From Engraulis encrasicolus (taxonomy: Eukaryota > Chordata > Actinopteri > Clupeiformes > Engraulidae): a stretch of DNA of 64,000 nt. The DNA lies in assembly GCF_034702125.1 (NCBI RefSeq), contig NC_085861.1:50084295-50148294 (forward strand), written 5' to 3'. Shown here piece after piece: positions 33,569 to 48,433 of the stretch. The translations under genes and the position numbers were made by a program. Below the pieces are notes generated by a model, which was not told the DNA's origin, did no database searches, and saw only the letters and a list, made by a program, of their open reading frames with translations. Positions within the stretch are counted from its first letter, which is position 1, and every line of letters begins with the position of its first letter.

Positions 33569-35307
33569 GGGCTCCTGACGGGGCAGCCACGGCGCCAGAA
33601 TTTCTGTTTCGGATGGGCCAGACCATTTTTGGATGGCACTTCAGTCATTGTCACATACTGTAGCCTACCAATACAACATCATGTCACATGGAAACATAAT
33701 GAAACAAACAAGTCACCTTAGACAGTGTTGTGGCTATGCAGGGCAACACATGCATGAAGGGCAATGAATGCATTAAGAGCACGCATACGCAGCATTTTTT
33801 CGGTGAGGAAATGCAATCTAGGTATTATGATACTAGTCCCTCCAGTTCATTTTATGAAACTTTATGAAGAAAGACCTGGGAAAATATAGCCCATTCCATT
33901 CAGTAGGCTCATCTCAAATGAAAGTAGCCTATATGGCCCAATCAGGGTTTTTTTTACCCTACCACGAAAATCATGATCTGCATTGCCAATCACAAATAAA
34001 GAATGGTCTAATCTTTCCAACCACTTTGAGAATCTAACCGAGGGTGCTCCATTTGTGCAAAACGAAATATTGACTCGTAAAACAATAGGCGTAGCCTACA
34101 GTTCAGAAACTCAAGGCTGAGAAACGAATGAGCAGGCACAGTGGGGTTGGGGGGATGTGATATTGGTAAGCCAGAATTCTGTAACCAAGCCAAGGGGGGT
34201 CTCCCCGACTATATAGCCTATTTTTTCGTATTGCATCCATCACGCACTTGAAAATACAATCCAAATGTTTGTGTTATTAGTAGTACCGCAGCAAACACAC
34301 GAATAGGCAGCGACCAAGGATCACTGAACAACCTCCGCGGTTGACAACTGTGTTATAGGGACCAATATCCTTACCTTGCGTTGTCTTGGCCGCAGAATGT
34401 ATCCCAGAATGTATCCCAACCTCTGTAATCCACGCGTTTCCACAATCATGGTCCCAAATTCCAATGTGTAACCCCACATATAGTAATAGCAAGAAATGGA
34501 CTATTGTGCTACAATTTAGCTATCCCACTCATCGCACTTGTGACTCCTGTTATCCGATAGGCATTACATTGTTCATTCGTTTCTTCTTGCGTTTGTCCAC
34601 ATCCAAAACAGTTCCGTGTCGAAAAAAGGTGCGTTATTGAACAATCGATGTTTGCAGTGCTTACAGCACGTGGATGTTTTTGAAAACATGTAAACTGTAA
34701 ATTAAGCATCTCGCTGTCTGTGCGATGTCAACTGGCCTGGGACAGTCTGGTGGTTTGGCAGCAGTACAGAGAGTAGCCTAATGTGTCGTCTTCAAGATTA
34801 ACTTTTATTATAAAAGCAACTGTCTCCAAAAAATGTAGCCTAATGTAAACTGGCGTCTGCGTAACATCCAGTGAGAGAGATTGTGTCGCTCCATTTTCAG
34901 TTTGTATTTGCGTGGAATATGATGCTTGAACCAATTGGAAGGGGGGCCCCCTCCAGATGGGGGTACTTTGACTATATTGTCGATGCGCTCGCTGTTCGGC
35001 AATTGACATTTTCACGTTGTCGCTGATGCAAACCTATTGGAAGGGGGCCCCCTCGAGCAAGGGGGTATTAGGGAGGCGCTGTCGTTTCCCTCGCAGCAGA
35101 GCCCTTCATACAGGCGACGGTGCCATATTATGAAGCTATTTAAAATCGTCATTGCTGTTGGGTACATAACCTGTCGTCCTTGGGGGCCCCACCTACTCGG
35201 GGGCCCTAGGCAACTGCCTACATTGCGTACCTTAACGCAACGGGCCTGCTGAAATTTAGAAGTGGGTATACTCCGTATACCCGCGTTCTACGTAGACTAC
35301 ACCACTG
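33341..35307. mobile_element. Outer hAT-type element interrupted by another
   Basis: Termini CAGTGGTGTAGTCTAC and GTAGACTACACCACTG are perfect 16-bp inverted repeats. Flanks TATCAACC and GATCAACC look like an 8-bp duplication with one change. Only about 200 bp belongs to this element; the rest is the insertion at 33,479-35,248. Confidence 0.85.
33479..35248. mobile_element. Inner 1.77-kb hAT-type element
   Basis: It starts CAGGCCCGTTTCTAGGATTT and ends GCAACGGGCCTG, with a perfect 8-bp duplication CTGAAATT on both sides. Inside are a long G run (33,547-33,566), GGGGGCCCTAGGCAA motifs at both ends and short open frames, none transposase-like. It is probably a non-autonomous internally rearranged derivative. 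Confidence 0.88.
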
Positions 35308-35516
35308 GATCAACCCATACTATTCTGTGGCACTGACTTGACTTGACATCCGTGTCCAGGAGCACAGAATTTTTGGAGATCATGTTGGACGTGAATGTAG
35401 TTCAAATGGTTATTCATGTGGGTTTTTTTCAGCATGGATTGTGAGTATGGTTTAACCATGGTTTCATAGTTTTAAAAAAAATCTAAACTTTACACTGTGG
35501 TGTAGGGCTTTTTGTT

Positions 35517-35645
35517 TAGGAGTTGGAATGAGGATCACAGAGTTGCAGGTTCAAAATAACCTCTCCCTGCACCTCCATCCATGGCTGAAGTGCCCTTGAG
35601 CAAGACACCACATTGCTCCAAGGACTGTCACCAATATAATTTAAT
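35517..35645 (+). repeat. tRNA-derived SINE, family B, copy 2 (partial)
   Basis: AGAGTTGCAGGTTCAAAATA, then GCTGAAGTGCCCTTGAGCAA and GACACCACATTGCTCCA, match the 62,437 copy. Both ends are worn. An (AAT)n microsatellite follows at about 35,728-35,757. Confidence 0.65.
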
Positions 35646-35724
35646 GTAGCCCACTTTAATGAATAATTATAAGCCGTGGTAAAACCATGGTTAGTTTTCA
35701 GAATAAAATGATTGAATCATAGTA

Positions 35725-35757
<33 letters not shown>

Positions 35758-35797
35758 GTACCTGTGCCGAACCATGCTAAAAACAATGAAAACCATC

Positions 35798-36201
35798 ATT
35801 TAGAATAGAATAGAATAGAATAGAATAGAATAGAATAGAATAGAATATATACTTTATTGTCATGCCACCAGCATGAACATTGCCTTTGGTCTCACAGAGT
35901 AAAATCAGGATATAAACACAGATAGACACAAATAGACAAAACACACATACAAATGCTGCATCCAATAGCTTATTGACTATGGAAATTGCATTTGGAATAA
36001 AATAATGTTTATAAATGTTTTCCTGTGAACTGCAGTCCTGTATGGGCTGTCCAGTGGTTTTTGGGGTCTTCCTATGATCTTTCCTGCCATTTTCACCACT
36101 CTGGACAGCCTGTTCTTGTTCAGCAGGGTGAGGTGGCCATACCAAATAGAAATGTCGTAGGTAAGGACACTCTCTATTAGGCGTACGTATGTCCTCTCCA
36201 A
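35798..36201 (-). pseudogene. 3' fragment of an L2-type LINE with reverse transcriptase tail
   Basis: On the minus strand a frame (36201-35977) reads MERTYVRLIESVLTYDISIW ... NKNRLSRVVKMAGKIIGRPQ. This is the C-terminal domain after the reverse transcriptase, comparable with the 39,952 element ([20 protein letters not shown]). A 3' UTR with TTTATTGTCATGCCACC and a tail of about ten AGAAT repeats (35,798-35,846) follow. The 5' part is missing. Confidence 0.8.
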
Positions 36202-36365
36202 TATGCTGCAGCTTACTAGCCTAGAAATCTAGACGCCCCTAGTGGCCGCATGGCCTTTTTGCATATTGCATCAACATTATCTGTGAAGTTAAGCTTGCAG
36301 TCAATATATGTGCCTAGATAGGCCTACTTAAAACAGCTGACAATTTCAACATTTTCATCAGAAAT

Positions 36366-36446
36366 TAAAAGTGGTGAGGTGGAGTTCCCGATTTTTCCGG
36401 AGCTCAGAAACGATATTTGTATTGCTCCTAAATCCTTACGGCAGCC
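36366..36446 (+). repeat. Dispersed repeat, family C, partial copy
   Basis: GAGGTGGAGTTCCCGATTTT and CTCAGAAACGATATTTGTAT match the end of the 6,131 and 60,178 copies. Confidence 0.6.
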
Positions 36447-36696
36447 ATAGTTTGCGTGAATCCTTAACATTCCCCTGTAATAATGGTCCTCCACACTACT
36501 GTACTGGTCCAAGTTCATAGTTTATTTTCCTGTTCATACACACTTTGCGCCATTGATCTGATCTGATCTCTTCATACAGTTCTAGCTCCTCAGGTGTTTT
36601 TCTGTCTCAAGCTGCTTCTCTTATGTTGTTATGGTGTTCTTGGCGCATTATCAATCCACCTCCATTTTATCAGCTCAGTTATCACACTAACAGCTA

Positions 36697-37164
36697 GAGA
36701 TGGGACCAAGTCACTAATTTCCAAGTCACGAGTAAGTCTCAAGTCTTTCCAATCAAGTCTGAGGCAAGTCACAAGTTGAGACATATTTGACCAAGTCCAA
36801 GTCTCATTTCTCCCAAGTCCTTAATAAGTCACCATGTATTCTATGCACAATTTTGACAACTCATAAATCCATTAGCCTACCTCTCCACACTGCTATGCAT
36901 GCCCCCCTTGGCCAGTCACATTCTTATAAAAAAAAATAGGCCTATTGGTTCTGGTTAAGGGAAAATCATTAAAATGTTCATGTAATATGTTCACAAAAAT
37001 GCAGAAAATTGAATATATGTAGACTTGAGATGTCATTGCAAGACATTGCTTGTAGCCTAGAAGACATTGCAGTCTCGCGTCAAAAGCGGTTAAGTCACTC
37101 CTGATATTGTCAAGTCTCGAGTCATTAATGTCATTAGTGACTCAAGTCCAAGTCTCTGCTATAA
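36697..37164. mobile_element. MITE rich in CAAGTC units
   Basis: AGAGATGGGACCAAGTCAC at the left and GACTCAAGTCCAAGTCTCT at the right form loose inverted ends around repeated AAGTCTCAAGTC motifs. It is noncoding and its boundaries are approximate. Confidence 0.55.
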
Positions 37165-37205
37165 CAGCAGCTATATCTGCCAAACAGGTGTTGCAAGGTC
37201 TACTC

Positions 37206-37690
37206 AGGGCGGAACTATGCGATGGCTTTGGGTCCCCACCAGGGGCCCCCTGTGTACAGCATAGTTCCAGGAAGAAATAAACTCTCCACAACTTTCCCTA
37301 GTCATATTTCTTTCTCAGGTACCACTTACAAGAGGCCATCCTCCAATAAAGAAATTTGAAATTAAATTTGAAATTTATTACTGCCACAATGGAAGCAGGA
37401 GCAATTATATATTGGGTGACACCTCAATGATGGTTGGTACATCATCCTTTTTCATGTAGGCCTACCACTTTTAATTGTATAAACTCAAGAAATGCAGAAT
37501 ATACGACAGAGTAATAGTTTTGAAGCAAAACTAAGATGGTTACACAGTCTACAGACAGCCTACCTATGTCTTTAGTTCCTATACCCTCACTCATGCAGGT
37601 AAATGAAGCTTATGAAGTATTTGAGTGAGTGGTGGTATTGGGGGGGTGGGGGGGTTGCTTCGGGCCCCATAAAGGCTTGGGCCAGCCCTG
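37206..37690. mobile_element. Probable hAT-type MITE
   Basis: It begins CAGGGCGGAACTATGC and ends GGGCCAGCCCTG. The target duplication is unclear. There is no coding potential. Confidence 0.5.
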
Positions 37691-37958
37691 GTCTTTTGGA
37701 ATGTAGTGGTATTACAACTTGATTTAAGTCCAAATGCTTAACTTGCAGTTACGATAGGCTTCTGCAATGGAGATTATTTGGCTTCATTCAAAGCAGTAAG
37801 CAGTAAGATCTACGCACAGTTGTTTTTTCCTTGTAGCCTATGTTTCCAATAGGAAAGTTTAGTCATCAGCTAAATCAGAGAGGAAATGGGTTTTTATGGT
37901 AACTTCATCCAAGTAGCATACAGATATGTTTGTTAACTGAAGTTGAGGGGTCCCGTTT

Positions 37959-38164
37959 CAGAACCAAATAACAAATAAACAAATAAACGAATAAACGGCT
38001 TGTTTTTCATTATTTCGTTTTAGTGACAAACGAAAAAAACACATTTTGATCTGAATTTCCAAAATGTATTTTGTACTTCATTTCAAAACAACGACAATGA
38101 AAAAAAGCCGACGTGCTATCCTTCTTTGATATTTTCTTCTCTCGACCTTATGTGCCCCGGAAGG
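37959..38164 (+). repeat. Left arm of a 7.4-kb inverted pair
   Basis: CAGAACCAAATA ... TTTTAGTGACAAACGAAAAA ... GACGTGCTAT ... TATGTGCCCCGGAAG matches the reverse complement of 45,170-45,379 along its whole length of about 205 bp with moderate divergence. The pair encloses the L2 LINE, a hAT MITE and a fold-back element. Confidence 0.8.
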
Positions 38165-38189
38165 CTAGCTGTTGCCCCATAGAGGTAGA

Positions 38190-38449
38190 AAATAGGCTCG
38201 TTCGTGACGCAGCAGTAAGATTTTTGCTAGGCAGTGGGCATGTGCACTTTGCCAGTTTGATGCATTCTGGTGAGAATTTTCTAACCTTCAGGCACCTTCA
38301 GTCAATAGGCTCGTTCGTGACGACGCAGTAAGATTTTTGCTAAACAGTGGTCATGCGCACTTTGCCAGTTTGATGCATTGTGGTTAGAACTGTGTGGATG
38401 TCCACTGCCTAGCAAAAATCTTACTGCTTCGTCACGAACGAGCCTATTG
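38190..38449. repeat. Direct and inverted copies of a 45-bp unit
   Basis: AATAGGCTCGTTCGTGACG ... AGTAAGATTTTTGCTA occurs at 38,190 and 38,302 in direct orientation, and inverted at 38,401-38,449 (TAGCAAAAATCTTACTGC ... CGAACGAGCCTATT). The outer pair 38,302/38,449 looks like a small MITE of about 148 bp. Confidence 0.75.
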
Positions 38450-38997
38450 CAAGTCAATGGAGAACACACCCACCTGTCAAAAAATTTACTAAAACTGTGT
38501 GAATATGAAGTAGGCCTAACACTCAAAGCCCAGATTTGAAATGTCTACTTAAATCATATGAGTCGATCAAATACATTTAAAAATCAAATTATATATTTTA
38601 TGAACATAGTTAGCAACACACTTAAACTATTGTCCTTGTATAGTGTGTTGCTGGACATTTTCTCATGATTAAGCCATTTCTGACAGAGGTGAGCCTCCTC
38701 CGTTAATTTCAATTTCTCTGATCTACCTACAGATAATGGCCGCTACAGACTGCCGAAAAAAGGGGACCTCTAGTGTTATTTTCTACCTGTATGTGTTGCC
38801 CTCACAGATAGGCCTGTCTGTGGTTGCCCTCGTCGTTGGCGAACGTTGTTGAACGTTGTTGCGAAACACAGGACGGTGTTGCGCCCCACCGCGTTTCTCG
38901 TGACTCTCATTTGCCAGCGCGCACGACTGACGTAGTTTTAAATGTCGTAGGCCTAGGCTACCCGAAGACCCCAGGTTTTATTAACAGTTGTGTAATA

Positions 38998-39308
38998 CAG
39001 TGGTTCCCAACCTTCTTAAGGGACCCATATTTGTACTATTGTAAGCTTTGGTGACCCAACCATGCGATCGCCTGCACGAGACAGCGTCACAAGATTCCCT
39101 CTGTTTCCTGCCAAAACTCATTTTAGTTTATTTTATTCCTCAATTCGTCTATGGTCAAATATAGGCTAAATGCACTTACACTTTGTTGCTTCTATTATTA
39201 GTTGAATGCTTTGTCATTAACCCCTTAAAATCAAGAAGGCTCCGCGACCCCCTGTGGATCTTTGGCGACCCATAAGTTGAGTCCCGACCCATAGGTTGGG
39301 AACCACTG
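38998..39308. mobile_element. hAT-type MITE with perfect target duplication
   Basis: CAGTGGTTCCCAACCTTCTT and its mirrored end ATAGGTTGGGAACCACTG bound a 311-bp element. GTGTAATA is duplicated exactly on both sides (38,990-38,997 and 39,309-39,316). Confidence 0.92.
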
Positions 39309-39951
39309 GTGTAATAGACAACGACCAACGAACACTGTTTGGTGTCTTGTGGACTTACTAGCCTACAGCTTATCGGACTTACTACGGCTTATAAGCGAAG
39401 CTGAATGGAACAATGTGGAGATAGGCTATAGGCTAGTTAGTGGCCTAGCCTAATGGGATCTGGATTTTTTTTTAAAGGCATCTGTTTTCTAGGAACCGAA
39501 AGGTGCTGGCTTTTGGTGGCCGGTGGTCGCGTCCACCATGGCATTTTGATATTGTGTTGTTGTTGCCCTCTGACACGTTTTCCCCACATCAGTAGCAGAT
39601 CTAATGCCAATGCATTCTTTTGTCATGAACACTAGAACGTCTCTAGTTTGCCAAATAAATTCTGTCTTCCTGGCGAATTCATTCCCTTTGTCATTGACCC
39701 TCTTTTCCTGTTAGTAATTTTGACCTGGATACGTTTATCACCGTAGTTTGTCTAAACCAAAGAGGCTTGAGACAAGAGGGCTTACTCACGTCATAACAGC
39801 GTAGTACGAAATGATGGCGAGGGGAGTACGGAAATGTTATTCACTGTGGAACAGGTCATAGGACAGTGTGAATGTCTGTCAGCTGTCCTAATTACCCCCA
39901 GCAATTACTGCTGACCAACAGCTGCCGTGAATTGGCCACAAATCATCCATC

Positions 39952-42361
<2,410 letters not shown>

Positions 42362-43312
42362 AATTTTATCCATCGCACCCACTGACCAATGACCATGCGC
42401 AAGGGAGTTAATTTTCCATCCACTTGTGTTCTCAGGCAACGCCCCCGTACTACACCGTGGCCAATGCATTTCCCCCCGAGAGATTGTTCTTCTGTTGAGT
42501 TTCTTTGGTCTAAACCTACACAGTGCGTGCGCGCAGCACTTAGCACCTATCAAAGGAACGCACCGCGTGTGTGAGCTGCATTCTCCTTATCCCTCATGGA
42601 ATGGCAAGCCATGTTGAGAGACTTTGATTTAATTCAATTTACTCCCGATTTTGTAGAGATATTAGGCCTTAGTAAAATGTCAACACCACATCAACGTTAG
42701 TTTGGCAAATGTAATGTTGGCATGCTGATGCAAGCACAACGGTGAAACAAGACGCTTAGGCTTAGCCTACAAATTGTAGGTTAGGCTATACTTCCCCAAG
42801 CATACTGAAAATGGCCATTGCCACTGTGTTCAACGTGTTTTTACACACTAAAGACATGTCCCAAACTCAATAATGAGTGGTGCCAGTGCACATTTCACCT
42901 AGCATCTAACACGTGGACAGCTCGCAGTGCAATACAAGGACTGCACCAGCTGCAAATGCCGGGAGAGAATGATCGCACCTAGAGCTACTCAGAAATTTAA
43001 CCTACTGTACTGATGATAGGGGGTGAAGTTTTAGCCCATATTTCATTTTCCAGTGTAAAACTGATGCTATTGTTTTTGTGGTAATTGCCTCAATTTATTT
43101 TAGGCCTACTATAAACCAGCATTTTGGATGGCCTTCATTTGTGCCATAGCCTTGCTCGCATTTTTGTTGAAGTTTTGTAACGTGGATTGTCTTCTACGTG
43201 TATACTTTTTTTTTAGTTTGGTATAATTACGGCCAATGCAAATTACTGATTTTTGTGACATTTTGACATTTTTTAGAAGGAATATAATCAAAGTAGTCCC
43301 GCCGCGTGCATT
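42362..43312. other. Intergenic stretch, no recognised gene
   Basis: No exon, repeat terminus or regulatory element can be supported here. Confidence 0.5.
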
Positions 43313-44757
43313 ATTACCTCCGCCAGGAGGTTATGTGATCGCCCGATTTCTGTGTTATCATGTCTGTCCGTTTGGGTGCTATTTATTGACTATACGCACC
43401 TATGGCTTCAGCCATGCAGGCACAGCAAATCCGCGCGCTGTGCATTCTGTTTGGCTTTGTGGTGACTGTCGCCACACAACTTCATTTTAACCTTCCATGT
43501 AGAGAACTGGGTAGGCCTACCTTTCCCTCCTTGGCGCTGTCTGTTCACTGTTAAACACTGTTTGCTGTTGTTAATATCTCCAACCTTCGTAAACTTCAGG
43601 GAAACACTCGGAGAGCAATTAGCTCCGCGAACGCTGATTTGGTTGACAGGGCAAACACTCGGAGAACAATAAACTCTGCGACGATATGTGTGCCATATTG
43701 TAGGCATATCGGCTATTATATATCATTTGGTATGCTATTGGCTACGCAGCCATGTAGGCACAGCAAATCCGCGCGTAATACATTCTGGCTGTGTGGTCAC
43801 TGTCCATCAATCCACCTCACAGGCGCGCCCTGTCATTGCTCAATTCACCTCGGCCACCTTGTGGCAGGCCACGAAATAGCAGCGAACGAACAGAGCGACA
43901 GACGGACAGACGGACAGACATGATAACACAGAAATCGGGCGATCACATAACCTCCTGGCGGAAGCCATAGGTGCGTATAGTCAATAAATAGCACCCAAAC
44001 ATAATGTAAATATGTAGGCTAATGGCAGGCATTTCGTCACAACTTTCGCGGAGTTAATTGTTCTCCGAGTGATTTCCATGTCAACCAAATCAGCTTTCTC
44101 TCGCCTGTTGAAGTTTATAGCCCACGGAGGGAGGGAAAAAATAGCCTAATAACGGTGCACAGTGTTGGCTATCAATGATGAACAGACAGCGCCAAGGAGG
44201 GAACGGTATCCAGTTCACTACATTTAAAGTTAATCAAAGCTTGTGTTTGACAGTGATACCAAATCGGTCTCAAAGGCCAAGGTGCCCCCGTAGTCATATA
44301 ATTCACTATCTATATTATGGATTGATATTAATAGCTGCGCTATTTAATATTGTGGCAAAACAATTATGTGATGAAAGGCATAATGCTTCCAATCATCAAA
44401 ATGTTTATAACAACACAATGAATGAACAATGACACCAGGCTACAGTATAGCGATGGGATACAATATTTTCCAAATTAGGGCCTATAGGCCTAGCCTATGG
44501 CATGACCAATCACATTTGCCAATCACACAATGGCAGGTGAACTAATACCACAGCTAACCAGGTGAGGTGACATAAGCCTTAGCTAATAAAAAAGACACAT
44601 AATTTGGTTAAAATTGAATGTTCACTTCTCTGAACACTGTAGGCCTAGCCTATAAATAGCCTAGGCATGCATGGACTACACCAGACATGTCACAAATATT
44701 ACAACCAAATTCAGCTTCCTTGGCGGGGGTTTGCACTCTCTGAGTGCATTTCTAGTT
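43313..44757. mobile_element. Large fold-back element
   Basis: It starts ATTACCTCCGCCAGGAGGTT and ends CCTTGGCGGGGGTTTGCACT ... GCATTTCTAGTTG, which are the two ends of a repeat widespread in fish. Internally, 43,320-43,400 (TTATGTGATCGCCCGATTTC, CTATTTATTGACTATACGCA) is repeated inverted at 43,915-44,000, and the segment with AACACTCGGAGAACAATAAA recurs inverted at 44,040-44,075. It is probably a composite of nested copies of one family. Confidence 0.7.
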
Positions 44758-45169
44758 GTTTTTGTGACGTGCATGTGAGAGCCTTATGTCGGCAAAGGGT
44801 ACAAGAACAGTATCGTTTGATTGTATTGTTTGGTCTTTTGTAGCCTGTACGTATCCCCTCATGAAACTGTAACGCGCTTCACACATTAGAGTAGGCCTAG
44901 TGCCGCCAGAGACAGTAGAAGAATCTTTGGTGCGCGATTTCAGCACCATGGACAGAGGGCGCTAGTCAATGCAGGCAAGGTAACGGACAGACCCTGTCGC
45001 GTCAGGCCATGTAGACGGACATGAAAGCTTTCAACTGATACATTTTCATAAAAATATTGCAGTTTGGATTTGTCATAGACTGTGAATTTCACATATATGT
45101 TTCAAAACACCTCTTCTGACAACATCCAGTGTGGATTTTACCCTATTTAATCGAGGTGAGCTTGCATAA

Positions 45170-45379
45170 CTTCCGGGGCACATACGGCGAGAGATGAATA
45201 TATCAAAAATTAAAAATAGCACGTCAAGCTTTTTTTTCATTGGCGTTATTTTGAAATTAAGTAGCCTAATAAAAAAATTTGGGAAATAAAGATCAAAATT
45301 TGTTTTTTCCTTTGTCACTAAAACTAAATAATGAAATAACCAGCCGTTTTTTGTTTTTTTGTTAGCCTATTTGGTTCTG
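45170..45379 (-). repeat. Right arm of the 7.4-kb inverted pair
   Basis: This is the reverse complement of 37,959-38,164: CTTCCGGGGCACATACGG ... TAGCACGTCAAGC ... TTTGTCACTAAAACTAAATA ... TATTTGGTTCTG. Homology stops at the same outer point (CAGAACCAAATA) as in the left arm. I see no clear target duplication. Confidence 0.8.
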
Positions 45380-45889
45380 AATCAAAAAACAAAAGAACGA
45401 ATGGTACACAGACCTTGAGGCCACCCTCAGAACTGTTTACGACTTAACTAATATTTTCAGAACATTGTAGTCGTGATAGCCAGGTTGGTGTAGGCCTAGC
45501 TACTGTCCTTCTGCCCTGCTCATGGTGGGGGATTTGTCATTTTTCCACATGGTCCAGTCAGTTCAAATATTAGATGGGCAGATGGAGTGTCCACAGGGAG
45601 ATGGTGGGCTACATTTAAGTTTCCCCTTGAATTTGATTAAATATTCTCTAGCCAGTTTTGCACATGATTTGTTGTGATTGTCTTAATAGTTAATGTCTCC
45701 ATCTGCTGCTCATGGCACAACGTAACAGATTGGTCCATCTCTCTGATGCTTGATTTTTGGTGAACAAACAAAACATGTAAATCCCCATGCTTTTTGTGTC
45801 TGCATTCATGATTGTGTGAAGTACACCTTGGTTCACTGATTCAGCCAGCCCAGTGATTCAAGGTCAACTTCTGGCCATACAGGGAGCGT

Positions 45890-46105
45890 CTATGTTCCCC
45901 GGGTCCCATGTTCCTTGGTCTTTCTAAAAGAAGGGTTCTATGTTCCCCGCTTTGTATCTGACAAGGGGATAAGGCCCCGGATGCTTACGCATGCATCTGG
46001 CAGCAGTCTACTTGGAAGCAGCGGGGAACATAGAACCCTTTTTTGAAAAAAGGGTTCTAAGTTCCCCGGTAGCGGGGAACATAGGACCCGGTGAACAATG
46101 GACCC
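45890..46105. repeat. Inverted repeat with GGGGAACATAG motifs
   Basis: AAGGGTTCTATGTTCCCCGC and GCGGGGAACATAGAACCCTT face each other, with more GTTCCCCGG and GGGAACATAG units nearby. It is noncoding and probably a MITE. Confidence 0.65.
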
Positions 46106-46249
46106 GGAGAACATAGGAATGACCCCGCCAGACAAGATCAGCAACACATCAGTCATGGTGGCCAGTGTTCTTATGTCAATGACCAAAAGAAATGAACTGC
46201 AACATTTCACTTGTACTACAAGATTGACTGCTAAGATTTTCTGTTAAGG

Positions 46250-46535
46250 GAAAGTCCAACTCCCATTGTCATTGTGACACAGCACTCCACAGCACACAAG
46301 TGCACACAACGAAATTGCATTTATACCTAACCCATGCAAGGGGGGAGCCCCCAATGGTGCACGAGAAGGAGGAGTGCGGCGGGACGGTACCATGCTCAGG
46401 GTACCTCAGTCTTGGAGGAGGAAGTGGGAGAGCACTGGTTAATTACTCCCCCTTCCAACCTGGCGCGTCAGAAGTTGATCCGGCAACCTTTGACCTACAA
46501 GTCTGACGCCCTAACCACTTACCCATGACTGCCCG
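46250..46535 (-). repeat. tRNA-derived SINE, family A, copy 4
   Basis: Full-length reverse-orientation copy from AAAGTCCAACTCCCATTGTC to AACCACTTACCCATGACTGC. It gives a spurious 68-codon plus-strand frame. Confidence 0.85.
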
Positions 46536-46889
46536 GTTGGTTAGCTAATTGCTGCTAGACCAAAAGCAGGGACCGGAGGCTTCCTCTCTCCCAAAGCTGT
46601 GGATTTGACCTGGACCCCAGGTGCTTTTATCTGAGTGGGAGAGTTCTGTTGGTCCTGGGGCACGGTGCTCTGCACTCTGCTCTTGAGAATTTCCATGAGC
46701 TCCAACCTCAAAGGCAGACACAGCTGTCCACCAAAAATGGTTTAGTAACTATCAAAATGGTTGGACCAGCTCTCACACTGAGGTCTTTAGTTGAATGCAG
46801 GTGTAACAGAGGCCAACTAGCAGAGTGTGGCGTGGAACGTTAGTAAAAACCTTCTTCCCGAAACCTCAATACACTGCGGTAGCATTGGG

Positions 46890-47020
46890 CTATCAGACCG
46901 GCCCTTTAGCTCAGCGGTCTCGTACGGTGCCTTCCATTCCCCGACCGATGTAGTTGACGAGGTGGCAGGTTTGCGGCCCCGAGGGGGTCGAACCGTGCGG
47001 GAACACCTCCGTCTCACAGG
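46890..47020 (+). repeat. tRNA-like segment, probably SINE-derived
   Basis: CCTTTAGCTCAGCGGTCTCG resembles an A box and GGGGTCGAACCGTGCG resembles a B box, but the spacing is about 70 bp and no cloverleaf with paired acceptor stem can be drawn. It is therefore not called a tRNA gene. Confidence 0.35.
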
Positions 47021-47234
47021 TAAATGGGAACAGACCCTTTTAGATTCCCACACTGAATCCTTATGTCAGTCCATCCATACTTCACCAATCCATGCATTCT
47101 CTAAATACAGCTGAACAGAAGCAAATTGAACATCTGTGGCTTTCATGAGCACAGTGGGAAGGTTTGTCTTTTGTGTGTCTTCCCCTGGTCCAACACAATG
47201 CTTACCCTGACACAAGCGCATAGCAGCAAATGTT

Positions 47235-47490
47235 GGGCCCTATGTACAATCAGCTCCAATGGACCCCCCAGCCGTATACTGTATTTTCATAAATCGGACT
47301 GTGTGTGGGCCCCCTACATACTGTATATGGGGCCCTGGTGACTCAGTCACACTTTACCCCCCTGAACGACACCTCTGCCCTGTACAATCAGCTGCAATGG
47401 ACCCTCTGCCGGGCTATGTGTGGGCCCCATATATGTAAGGGGCCCTTGTGACTCAAGTCACACTTTACCCCCCTGTACGACACCCCTCCC
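47235..47490. repeat. Two-copy tandem duplication, about 140-bp unit
   Basis: GTACAATCAGCTCCAATGGACC ... TGTGTGGGCCCC ... GGGGCCCT ... GTGACTCA ... CACTTTACCCCCCTG occurs twice in a row with small differences. Confidence 0.8.
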
Positions 47491-47690
47491 TGCCATGACA
47501 GCTAATTACGCCCATTGTTGTGAAGTTAGCACATTTATTAATTACCAGACAGGGGGAAGACGGCTGCCCCCTCGGGGGCATGCATGCATGCATCTGTGTG
47601 TGCGAGTCCAGGGTGACAACGGTTACACGGAGGACTCCATAATTACCACATCAGTTTCATCTCTGGCTCACAGCACTCGCTCCCTCCGGA

Positions 47691-47909
47691 CTAGTGTTTC
47701 TCAACGGGGGTGTTGGGGAACTCTAGGGGGGCATTGAGACAGATACAGCTGAGAGGGGGCGGTGCTTAGTTGCCATTGGGGGGCATTAGTCTATGTAATT
47801 TTGTATTACTAAGGAGGGTGTTGTCAGCCTTATGATATGGTCAAGGGGGCATTGGGAGGCTTGTAATGAGACCAAGGGGGTATTTATTCAAAAACGTTGA
47901 GAACCACTG
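47691..47909. mobile_element. hAT-type MITE
   Basis: Ends CTAGTGTTTCTCAACGGGG and ACGTTGAGAACCACTG are inverted repeats of the CAGTGKTTCTCAA class. The interior is G-rich and noncoding. The target duplication is not clear. Confidence 0.65.
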
Positions 47910-48212
47910 CTCTGGACACAGACACATTTCTGCACACTCACACACACACCTGCTTGTGGCCCTGTGTGTGGACAGGGTGGTGTATAGTTGTTCTCGTTCT
48001 CTTTCAAGAATTGGTATGGCCAATTGTCTAATAACTATCAGATTGTCTGTACCTGCTGCTTACGAGGCAGGTATGCTGAGACATGCATGGTTGAGTTGCT
48101 ATGTCGCCGTTGCATACACAAATTGCTTCGTCCATTACTATATCTGCCGATCTTCGACACTGAGATATACACAAGGGATTACAAGCATGGTCATCACAAA
48201 TGGCTGGATAGG

Positions 48213-48283
48213 CTGTGTGTGTGTGTGTGTGTGTGTGTGTTGGGGGGTGTCATATACATGTCTGTGTGGGCCAGTGACCAAGA

Positions 48284-48379
<96 letters not shown>
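48213..48379. repeat. Two (GT)n microsatellites
   Basis: GT runs lie at 48,213-48,240 and 48,286-48,379, generating artefactual Cys-Val frames. Confidence 0.95.
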
Positions 48380-48381
<2 letters not shown>

Positions 48382-48433
48382 GTCATGGGGTGGATAGGGC
48401 CATGTTGCCATCCCATGTCCAGGTTGAGACAAC

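Noticed and set aside
46890..47020. A tRNA gene
   Set aside because: A- and B-box-like motifs are present, but there is no cloverleaf or acceptor stem pairing.
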